This document shows, in pieces, positions 33,795-40,154 of a DNA stretch of 40,154 nucleotides. The position numbers and the translations under genes were made by a program. The notes beneath the pieces were generated by a model that saw only the letters and a program-made list of their open reading frames with translations, was not told the origin of the DNA and searched no databases. Source of the DNA: JAKFDK01 sp036676195 (lineage in GTDB: Bacteria > Bacillota > Sulfobacillia > Symbiobacteriales > ZC4RG38); contig JAKFDK010000034.1 in NCBI GenBank assembly GCA_036676195.1, positions 1-40,154 of the forward strand. Reading direction: 5' to 3'. Position 1 is the stretch's first letter. The number at the start of each line of letters is the position of its first letter.

Positions 33795-36098
33795 TTATGG
33801 CACCATAAGAACCAAATTTAAACTACCTCCCGGCACCACCAACTGCGGGGGCTGCGGCAGGTCGGTGCCAGTGATCTGCAGCGGCCGGAGCTGCCCGTTG
33901 ATTTCGACCTCCGTCAGGTACCGGCGCCCCGGGCCGGCGGGTACATTCGCAAAGCTGAAGGCTCCGTTCGCATCGGTGGTGGCGGCCAGTGCGGCGCCGC
34001 CGCCTTCCGGAGTCAGGAAGACCCGGTGCTCACCCAGCAGCGCACCATCGGGTCCGATGACTGTGCCGGCCACCTGGCCGGTGGCCGCAATCAGCCGCAG
34101 GTGCAGGGTGGCGGCCGCCCCCGGCGCCGGCGCATCTACCCGGGCCAGAGCGGCGTGGTAACCGTTCAGGCTGGCGGTCATTTCATAGGCCATGCCTGGG
34201 ATCAGGTCGGTGAACTGGTACGTCCCGCCGGAGTTGGTTTCCGTCTGCCACGTCTGCCCCAGGGCGCCCCGGGCGGTTACGGTGGCTCCCGCCACCGGAC
34301 GGCCGCCGGCCCCCAGAACCTGGCCGGTCACGCTGGCACCGGCCGGAACCAGCTTCAAGTCATAGGCCGCGCCGGCCGCCGCCGTGGGCAGGGGCACCGG
34401 ATCCAGCGGCAGGTCAGTGCCGGCCGCCAGGTCAGACTTCAGGTAACCGGGGGCCTCAGCCACCAGCCGGAAGCGGGCGCCGGCGTCACCGCCGACCCTG
34501 GCAAACTGGTAAGTGCCGCCGACCCCGGTGGCGACTCGGGCGACCTCTCCCTTGCCCACCTCATGGAGCACCACGGTTACTCCGGCCACCGGGCTCCCGG
34601 TCGGGTCCAGTACCTGACCGCTCAGGGGTCCGCCGGTCGAGTGCAGGGTGACGTCTGCCACCACCGTCCGCCCGGCTTCGACCCGGAAAATGCCGTTGTC
34701 ATCAGCAGGCGCGGTCTGCGCCGTGGTCACCCAGCCCTCCTTGCTCACCTGCAGGCGGTAACCGGCAGCATTGCCGTTCATGGGCACCACCTGTTCAAAT
34801 TCATAGCGGCCATCGGCCCCGGTGGTGGCCGTGAACAGCAGGTCGGCAGCCGAGTCGCGGCCGAGTTCCACCCGGGCCCCCGCCACCGGCCGGCCTGCCG
34901 GATCGGTCACCTGGCCCCGGACCTTGCCGAAGGCGCTGCCGCCCCAGATACTGGTGACCGGAGACATGACCAGATATTCCAGGGTTTCAGCCGCCGCTCC
35001 GGCCTGGAACCAGGCGCTGCCCACCGCCATGTGTGCGCCGTCCTCGGCCAGGGCCCGCACCCGATATTCAGGGCCGTCCGCCACCAGACCGTCGAAGCGA
35101 TATGAACCGTCCCGACCGCTGGTGGTGCGGGCAACGGTGCCCACATCTTGCTGATCCAGAGCCACCGTCATCCCCGGCAGGGGGAATCCGGCCACATCGG
35201 TTACAGTGCCGGCAACCGCCCCGTGACTGCCCCGAGTGCCAAGTTGCCCCAGATCCACCGCCGTCCCGCCCGGCAGGGTAAAGAAGGCGGATGTCGCCGG
35301 GGCCAGGCCGTCAGACCAGACCCGCGCCTGGTAGTCCGCCGCCGTCAGTGCCGGCAGGTTCAGTTCATACCGGCCGCGGCTGTCGGTGGTGGTCTCGGCC
35401 ACTGTCCCCCGGCCACGGCGGAAGATTTCCACCCGGGCGCCCGCCACCGGCGTGTTGTCCGCCGCGTTGACCACCTCGCCGCTGACCCGGCCGCCGGCCG
35501 GGGCCAGGGCCAGATCCGCCCATTCTGCCCCCTGGACGTTCAGCACGGTCGAAACGGCGGCCTGGTAACCGGCCACCGCCGCCTGCACCTGGTAGCGCCC
35601 CATGGGCACCGTCACAAAGCGGAACGTACCGTCCGCACCGGCGGTGGCGCGGTCCACCACACCCCAGCCGGTGTGCACCAGTGCGACCTCGGCTCCGGCC
35701 AGGGGCGCGCCGGCGGTGTCCCGCACCGCCCCGTACACGCTGCCGATCAGGGGCCGCAGGGTTGCATCCCAGGCCGTTACCGCTGCCGGTTCCAGCCAGA
35801 AGGAATCAGCCAGAGCAAAACCGGTCGCCCCGACCCGCAGCCAGTAGTCGTACCCGCTCACCGGCGGGGCCGACAGGCTGTAGCGCCCACCCGCGTCCGT
35901 CTGGGCGACAGCCACCCGGCCGGCTCCGTAGCGGAACAGTTCCACCTGGGCGTCCGCCACCGGGCGCCCGTCCGGCCCGCTGACCCGGCCGGTGAACGCC
36001 ACCGCGCCTGCGGCCGCCCCGGCTGAAGCGGTGCTGACCAACAGCAGGGCCAGGGCCAGCACCAGTGCAAATGCTTTACGCAAGAACAGCCACCTCAC
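33795..36098 (-). CDS. Secreted protein of repeated carboxypeptidase-regulatory-like (Ig-like) domains
   Basis: A 767-residue exported protein. A signal peptide is clear: positively charged MRWLFLRK, a Leu/Ala core (ALVLALALLLVS) and an ASA-type cleavage site near residue 27. The rest is about eight repeats of the CarboxypepD_reg/transthyretin-like fold, each with the pattern GxVxDxxGxPVAGAxV, then a Gly-rich turn and a DGRYxF strand (for example GRVSGPDGRPVADAQVELFR, GQVTDPAGRPVAGARVELGR and GQVLDPTGSPVAGVTVVLHE). There is no membrane anchor or sorting motif at the C-terminus. Such domains serve as stalks or carbohydrate/peptide-binding modules on the cell surface. The gene is coupled by an ATGA overlap to the MacB-like permease, so the protein probably works with that exporter on the outer face, or is its cargo. 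Confidence 0.88.
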   Translation of the reverse strand: MRWLFLRKAFALVLALALLLVSTASAGAAAGAVAFTGRVSGPDGRPVADAQVELFRYGAGRVAVAQTDAGGRYSLSAPPVSGYDYWLRVGATGFALADSFWLEPAAVTAWDATLRPLIGSVYGAVRDTAGAPLAGAEVALVHTGWGVVDRATAGADGTFRFVTVPMGRYQVQAAVAGYQAAVSTVLNVQGAEWADLALAPAGGRVSGEVVNAADNTPVAGARVEIFRRGRGTVAETTTDSRGRYELNLPALTAADYQARVWSDGLAPATSAFFTLPGGTAVDLGQLGTRGSHGAVAGTVTDVAGFPLPGMTVALDQQDVGTVARTTSGRDGSYRFDGLVADGPEYRVRALAEDGAHMAVGSAWFQAGAAAETLEYLVMSPVTSIWGGSAFGKVRGQVTDPAGRPVAGARVELGRDSAADLLFTATTGADGRYEFEQVVPMNGNAAGYRLQVSKEGWVTTAQTAPADDNGIFRVEAGRTVVADVTLHSTGGPLSGQVLDPTGSPVAGVTVVLHEVGKGEVARVATGVGGTYQFARVGGDAGARFRLVAEAPGYLKSDLAAGTDLPLDPVPLPTAAAGAAYDLKLVPAGASVTGQVLGAGGRPVAGATVTARGALGQTWQTETNSGGTYQFTDLIPGMAYEMTASLNGYHAALARVDAPAPGAAATLHLRLIAATGQVAGTVIGPDGALLGEHRVFLTPEGGGAALAATTDANGAFSFANVPAGPGRRYLTEVEINGQLRPLQITGTDLPQPPQLVVPGGSLNLVLMVP

Positions 36099-37294
36099 TC
36101 ATACCTGAGAGCTTCAATGGGATCTAGACGGGCGGCCTTGGCAGCCGGGTACACCCCGAAGAGCAGGCCGACAAAGGCACTGAACCCCAGGGCCAGGGCC
36201 AGGGTGCCCGGAGTAATGGTCAGGTCCACCTTCAGGAAGCGGCCGGCCAGGTAAATGGGAATCGCCGCCAGCCCGACACCAATACCGCCCCCGAAGATAC
36301 ATACCACCAGGGCCTCGGTGATGAACTGGCCGAGGATGTCGCGCCGCCGGGCGCCAATGGCCTTGCGGATGCCGATTTCCCGTGTCCGCTCGGTGACGGA
36401 CACGAGCATGATGTTCATGATACCCACCCCGCCAACCAGCAGGGAGATGCCGGCAATCGCCCCCAGCACGCCGGTGAGGATCCCGGTGATCTTGTTGACC
36501 GCCCCGATCGCCTCGGTCACGGACTGGCCGCGGAACTTGGCACCATTATGCAGAGTGCCCATCAGCCGGACCGCGTGGTCCAGCACATCGTCCACGCTGA
36601 CCCCGTCGCGGACCTTGGCGAAGATCTGATAAATCGGCCGGTTGCCGGTCAGCCGTTTGGCCGTGGTGTAGGGCATGTACACAACCCGCCCGGTGGTCGG
36701 GCCGCCCAGAGCGCCGGCCAGCAGCCCTTCATTTTTCTTGATCAGGCCCACCACCTCGAAGGTGTAGCCCCCCACGTAGACAGTCTTGCCCACCGCCCGC
36801 TCGCTACCGAAGAGTTGCTCGGCAGCCTCGTCCCCCAGCACCAGCACCCGGGCGTGGCCCTCAAAGTCTTCCTGGCTGATAAACCGGCCGTCGTCCAGGC
36901 TCACTTTCAGCAGGTCCTTCCACTCCGGATAGGCGCCCCAGATCGTGTCCTGTACCTGCTTGGCCTGGTACTTGATCAGGGCGCTGCCCTGGGTCAGGGT
37001 GGCGGCGTACTGGACTTCCGGCATCAGCTTCTTGAGGGCGGTGATATCCTCTTCCCGGAAGGGCTCGGCCCGCCGGGAACTGCCCGGGGGCGGGAAGTCG
37101 GGATTCAGCGTGAAGACCTGGCCCCCCAGGCCCTGCAGTTCGCCTACCACCGCCGAACGGGTGCCCTGGCCAATGGCCACAATGGCAATCACGGCACCCA
37201 CGCCAATGATGATGCCGAGCATGGTCAGGGCCGAACGCATCTTGTTGGCCAGGAGCGCCTCCCAGGCCAGGCGCAGGTTTTCCAGCCATTTCAC
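36095..37294 (-). CDS. MacB/YknZ-like ABC transporter permease (FtsX family)
   Basis: A 399-residue FtsX-family permease. It has the N-terminal helix LTMLGIIIGVGAVIAIVAIG (about 20-40), an extracytoplasmic MacB_PCD domain (about 45-265) and three C-terminal helices (about 270-390) with the ERTREIGIRKAIGARRRDIL coupling helix and a PAAKAARLDPIEALRYE end. This is the standard four-helix MacB-type permease without a fused ATPase. It is joined by 4-base overlaps to the ATPase gene before it and the repeat protein gene after it. It would form a mechanotransmission pump with the ATPase and the MacA-like adaptor, similar to YknXYZ of Bacillus. Confidence 0.93.
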   Translation of the reverse strand: MKWLENLRLAWEALLANKMRSALTMLGIIIGVGAVIAIVAIGQGTRSAVVGELQGLGGQVFTLNPDFPPPGSSRRAEPFREEDITALKKLMPEVQYAATLTQGSALIKYQAKQVQDTIWGAYPEWKDLLKVSLDDGRFISQEDFEGHARVLVLGDEAAEQLFGSERAVGKTVYVGGYTFEVVGLIKKNEGLLAGALGGPTTGRVVYMPYTTAKRLTGNRPIYQIFAKVRDGVSVDDVLDHAVRLMGTLHNGAKFRGQSVTEAIGAVNKITGILTGVLGAIAGISLLVGGVGIMNIMLVSVTERTREIGIRKAIGARRRDILGQFITEALVVCIFGGGIGVGLAAIPIYLAGRFLKVDLTITPGTLALALGFSAFVGLLFGVYPAAKAARLDPIEALRYE

Positions 37295-38016
37295 AGCCCT
37301 TTGCCCCCTTCGGCCAGGACTTGCCGGGCATCCACCGGCCGGTCCACCTCCTGCTCCTCGCCGATCACCCCGTCGCGCACGGTGATGATCTTCTGGGCAT
37401 GACGGGCAATATCCGGTTCGTGGGTCACCAGTACAATGGTGGCCCCTTGTTGATGCAATTCCTGAAACAGGGCCATGATCTCCTCGCCGGTGCGGGAGTC
37501 GAGGTTGCCGGTGGGCTCGTCGGCCAGCAGCAGCGACGGCCGGGTCACCAGCGCTCTGGCCACCGCCACCCGTTGCCGCTGTCCGCCGGACATTTCCGCT
37601 GGCCGGTGGTGCGCCCGATCAGCCAGCCCCACCCGCGCCAGCGCCTCCTGCGCCCGGCGCCGCCGTTCAAATGGGCCGATGCCGGTGTAGATCAGGGGCT
37701 GCTCCACGTTGCGCTGTGCCGTCATGCGCGGCAACAGGTTGAAGGTCTGGAACACAAAGCCGATCTTCTGGTTGCGGACAGCGGCCAGTTCATCCTCATC
37801 CAGGGAACTGACCACCCGGCCGTCCAGCCAGTACTCGCCGGCAGTTGGCCGGTCCAGGCAGCCAATGATGTTCATCAGCGTGCTCTTGCCTGAGCCGGAC
37901 GGCCCCATCAGGGCGACGAAACTACCGGGGTGAATCGTAAAGGTCACGCCGTTGAGGACCGGGACAGCCAGGGGACCAGTTCGGTATGTCTTTTCAATCC
38001 CCACCAGCCGGATCAC
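37291..38016 (-). CDS. MacB/YknY-like ABC transporter ATP-binding protein
   Basis: A 241-residue ABC ATPase with all motifs: Walker A GPSGSGKST, Q-loop FVFQTFNLLPRMT, signature MSGGQRQRVAVARAL, Walker B SLLLADEPTGNLD and the switch His in VLVTHEPD. Compared with LolD-type proteins it carries a C-terminal extension of about 20 residues (GEEQEVDRPVDARQVLAEGG). The ATG at 38016 overlaps the adaptor stop by 4 bases and its own stop overlaps the permease start, so adaptor, ATPase and permease are made together. Confidence 0.94.
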   Translation of the reverse strand: MIRLVGIEKTYRTGPLAVPVLNGVTFTIHPGSFVALMGPSGSGKSTLMNIIGCLDRPTAGEYWLDGRVVSSLDEDELAAVRNQKIGFVFQTFNLLPRMTAQRNVEQPLIYTGIGPFERRRRAQEALARVGLADRAHHRPAEMSGGQRQRVAVARALVTRPSLLLADEPTGNLDSRTGEEIMALFQELHQQGATIVLVTHEPDIARHAQKIITVRDGVIGEEQEVDRPVDARQVLAEGGKGL

Positions 38017-39695
38017 TTCCGGTTACCCCCCTGCGCCGGCGCCTCGTCCGGCTGCCGGGCCGCCCCGCCGTCCGGTCCGTTGGTTTCACCGGCGGCGACC
38101 TCACGTGCTTTCTGCCCGGGCCGCAGGCTGCGCAGAACACTGAACGGCCCGGCAATCACCCGCTCGCCTTCGTTCAGGCCCGCCGTAATCTCCACCCGGC
38201 CCTCGGCCCGGGTGCCCACCGTGACCAGCCGCTCCTGCACAGTGTCGTTTTCCATGACCCACACGTAACGCTGCCCATCTGGTTTATCCAGCAGGGCTTC
38301 AACTCCCACGCTGATCACACCGGTGCGGGTACCGGTTTCAATCTCGGTATCCACACTCATGCCCGGACGCAACCGATTCTCCACATTAGTCACCAGGGCC
38401 TCCACCGGAAAGGTCACGGCTGCCCCCTGGTTTTGGAAGCCGGCTGGACCCTGGTTGCCCTGGCCAGTCCGGTAGTTCAGTGCCTCCGGGGCAATGCTGG
38501 TGACAGCCCCATCAAACAACTTGCCAGGCGACGAGCCGGATTTAGCCGTCAGTTTCATGCCGACCTGAACGCTGCCGATATCGGCCTCATCCACCCGTGC
38601 CGCCAGCTTCACCTGGTCCAGCCGGCCCACCACCAGCACCAGGGCATTCTTTTGCACCGGATTGGCTTCCTTGGCCGCCACCGACAGCACGATCCCGTCG
38701 GCCTCGGCCCGAATCACCGCCCGCTGCAGGTTCCCTTCCTGATCGGCCAGGGCCTGTTCGGCAGACATCACCGCCAGTTCCTGGCCGGCCACCTGTTCAG
38801 GCAGCAGGCTGTCCTGGCGGATTTCCATTTGCACGGCGTCCAGGCTGCGTGTCGCCTGATTGAGCTTGAGTGCGGCCTGCCGGATTTCCGCCGCCTGCTC
38901 CGGGTCCAGTTCGGCCAGCTCGTCGGTGGCCTGCTTCAGGGCCTGTTCCGCCCTGGCCACCTGCTGGCGCTGCTGTTCAGCGCCGTTACGCAGGCGCTGG
39001 GTCAGATCCCGGTAATCCTGCTCGGCCTGGGTCAGGGCCAGGCGGGCGGCCGTATCCGCCGGATTTTGCTCGGCATTGTCCCTTGCCGTCTGCAGCCGCA
39101 GGTAAGCCGCCTGCACCTGCTCCCGGGTGACGGTGGGCGCCTGGGCCTGGGCCAATTCGAGCGAGGACCTGGCATCAGCCACCTTGGATCTGGTATTGGC
39201 CCCGCGCTGGTCCAGGCTCTGCCGGGTGCGCTCCACGGTATCTTCGGCGTCAGCCAGGGCTTCCCGGGCTGCTGCCAGCTTGTTGGCCTGCTGTTGGGGG
39301 GTCATTTCCAGTTTCAGGCGCAACTGTTCCAGTTGCAGGCGGGCATTGGCCAGGTTGGCCCGGTTCTGGCGGACAACAGCTTCCTGGGCGCTGCGGTCGA
39401 GTTCAGCCAGGACCTGCCCCTTCTGGACACGGTCACCGGCCTTGACTTTCAGGCTCACCGCCTGGGTGTCGAAGGCAGCCCGGTATTCCCGTTCGTCGGC
39501 CGGATTCACGCTGGCCGGCGCCTGCACACGGGTCACCAGATCGCCCCTGGCGGCTGTCACCACCTGTACCGCCGCCTCGGCCATGGCCGACTGGGTCCGG
39601 CTGCGTGCCAGGGCATACCAGCCACCCCCTGCTCCGGCCACGACTACGGCGAGGGTAATCAAGAACCACGGACGCTTGAACAAGGATTTCTTCAA
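38013..39695 (-). CDS. MacA/YknX-like membrane-fusion (adaptor) protein
   Basis: A 560-residue HlyD/RND-type adaptor. An N-terminal membrane anchor (LITLAVVVAGAGGGWYALA) is followed by a first lipoyl half (VSLKVKAGDRVQKGQVLAELD), a long coiled-coil hairpin (about 100-300, rich in Gln, Ala, Leu and Glu), then the second lipoyl half and beta-barrel (RAEADGIVLSVAAKEANPVQ, split as RAEADGIVL, and LAARVDEADIGSVQVG) and a membrane-proximal domain. The hairpin is longer than in MacA or YknX, so the protein could span a thick wall. The TTG at 39695 is chosen for GGGAGGG 8 bases upstream; the frame is open another 11 codons. It is the first gene of the exporter operon and overlaps the ATPase gene by 4 bases. 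The C-terminal Pro/Ala/Gly-rich tail is low in complexity. Confidence 0.9.
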   Translation of the reverse strand: MKKSLFKRPWFLITLAVVVAGAGGGWYALARSRTQSAMAEAAVQVVTAARGDLVTRVQAPASVNPADEREYRAAFDTQAVSLKVKAGDRVQKGQVLAELDRSAQEAVVRQNRANLANARLQLEQLRLKLEMTPQQQANKLAAAREALADAEDTVERTRQSLDQRGANTRSKVADARSSLELAQAQAPTVTREQVQAAYLRLQTARDNAEQNPADTAARLALTQAEQDYRDLTQRLRNGAEQQRQQVARAEQALKQATDELAELDPEQAAEIRQAALKLNQATRSLDAVQMEIRQDSLLPEQVAGQELAVMSAEQALADQEGNLQRAVIRAEADGIVLSVAAKEANPVQKNALVLVVGRLDQVKLAARVDEADIGSVQVGMKLTAKSGSSPGKLFDGAVTSIAPEALNYRTGQGNQGPAGFQNQGAAVTFPVEALVTNVENRLRPGMSVDTEIETGTRTGVISVGVEALLDKPDGQRYVWVMENDTVQERLVTVGTRAEGRVEITAGLNEGERVIAGPFSVLRSLRPGQKAREVAAGETNGPDGGAARQPDEAPAQGGNRK

Positions 39696-39718
39696 AGTGC
39701 GGATCCCTCCCACAGTCA

Positions 39719-40154
39719 ACGCGATCACCTGGTATGACGGTCAGATACCCAACATTAGGACGCCTGACCGGTGGAAATCCCTTCAGTTTGGGCAAAAAAA
39801 TAAGCGCTGTGCGCGGCAAAGGGTGCTCCCTCGGTCCGACCGAGATCGATGGTACCTGGCCTTTCGTGGCCCCTTGCCCGGTCAGGATGACTCTCACCGA
39901 CCTGCGCAGCAGTTGATCAGATTCCGGGCCGCAACCCCGATTTCGGGTGGTCGAGGCAGGGGCGGGATGATTCACCGCTCATTTCCGAGGCAGAGTTCCA
40001 AACCATGCGGAAATAGCAGGCGAATCCCGTGGTTCCAAGGGATGTTCGCCCCGGAATTAGCCTGTTTTCGGCCTGAGAAGGGGCGTTCTGGTCCGGAGAC
40101 GGCGAAAAGTGGCGGCTCCCCCACCTGTGCGGCTCCGATTTTATGTGATTCACC
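39719..40154. other. Non-coding right end, leader of the exporter operon
   Basis: About 430 bases with no credible gene. On the minus strand it holds a bulged hairpin (40019-40050: ggcga, two-base bulge, atccc paired with gggat, tcgcc), a smaller cccgaaatcggg-type hairpin near 39935, and the CGGTCAG copies. Open frames here have no ribosome site and biased composition. The region may be a structured leader or simply a promoter region; no riboswitch class could be assigned. Confidence 0.45.
39738..39886. promoter_or_regulatory. Three CGGTCAG heptamers upstream of the exporter operon
   Basis: CGGTCAG occurs at 39738-39744 and 39879-39885 on the plus strand and at 39764-39770 on the minus strand (as ctgaccg). 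The last two are longer, forming a 9-bp inverted pair ccggtcagg/cctgaccgg. The nearest copy is about 45 bases from the adaptor start. They may be operators, possibly for the SARP-type regulator of the same cluster, but the heptamer is GC-rich and could recur by chance. Confidence 0.4.

Noticed and set aside
37986..39737. Long plus-strand open frame opposite the adaptor gene
   Set aside because: His/Gln/Gly-rich antisense translation; the minus strand has the membrane anchor and lipoyl halves of an adaptor.
39917..40153. Possible 78-codon minus-strand gene at the right edge
   Set aside because: No ribosome site, no recognisable protein, and it overlaps hairpins that look like non-coding structure.
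1..40154. tRNA, rRNA, CRISPR arrays and insertion-sequence ends
   Set aside because: No cloverleaf, rRNA core, regularly spaced direct repeats of CRISPR size, or transposase with terminal inverted repeats was seen.

Overview
The window reads as chromosome of a high-GC, spore-forming Bacillota (Firmicutes). The evidence is a truncated spoVR sporulation gene, strong AGGAGG-type ribosome binding sites, frequent GTG and TTG starts, and coding GC that looks to be around 65-70 % over most of the window. A Symbiobacterium-, Limnochorda- or Thermaerobacter-like lineage is a reasonable guess from this style, but no rRNA or tRNA gene is present to fix it.

Left end (1-3.5 kb): a large serine recombinase (286-1923, +) with its own terminator faces the first 60 codons of spoVR (2211-2029, -). 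The spoVR frame stops exactly where the conserved HWxxGKA segment should continue, so an integrated element, mostly left of the window, appears to interrupt it. Next comes a SEC-C/DUF6398 protein.

3.5-12.1 kb: a complete type II Wadjet anti-plasmid system, jetA-jetB-jetC-jetD, on the minus strand. Its genes overlap or nearly touch, and the SEC-C gene follows 51 bp downstream. Upstream of jetA, abutting a possible promoter, is a 100-bp array of TTAAT-type pentamers repeating every 10 bp. Between 12.1 and 12.7 kb there is only a strong hairpin and a frameshifted gene remnant.

12.7-22.2 kb: a visibly less GC-rich, five-gene minus-strand operon. It encodes a KS-KS-DH polyketide/PUFA-synthase-like protein whose first KS has lost a catalytic His, a polytopic membrane protein resembling CruF-type carotenoid proteins, a CrtISO/RetSat-like FAD oxidoreductase, and a LolD/FtsX-type ABC transporter. 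This looks like an unusual lipid or polyene biosynthesis-and-export locus. No AT, ACP, KR or TE is encoded here, so it must borrow these functions. It is the best candidate in the window for something undescribed.

22.3-26.9 kb (+): an SNF2-family helicase, a SWIM zinc-finger protein and an O6-alkylguanine-DNA alkyltransferase, likely one transcription unit for DNA maintenance.

26.8-39.7 kb (-): eight genes in one direction. Four are joined by 4-base ATGA overlaps: a MacA-like adaptor, an ABC ATPase, a MacB-like permease and a secreted protein made of carboxypeptidase-regulatory-type repeats. Then come a membrane PP2C phosphatase fused to an RsbW-like kinase domain, an overlapping STAS protein with an atypical phosphosite, a MalT/SARP hybrid regulator and a large membrane protein. 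This suggests export or envelope remodelling under partner-switching and SARP control. The last 0.4 kb is non-coding, with hairpins and repeated CGGTCAG heptamers.
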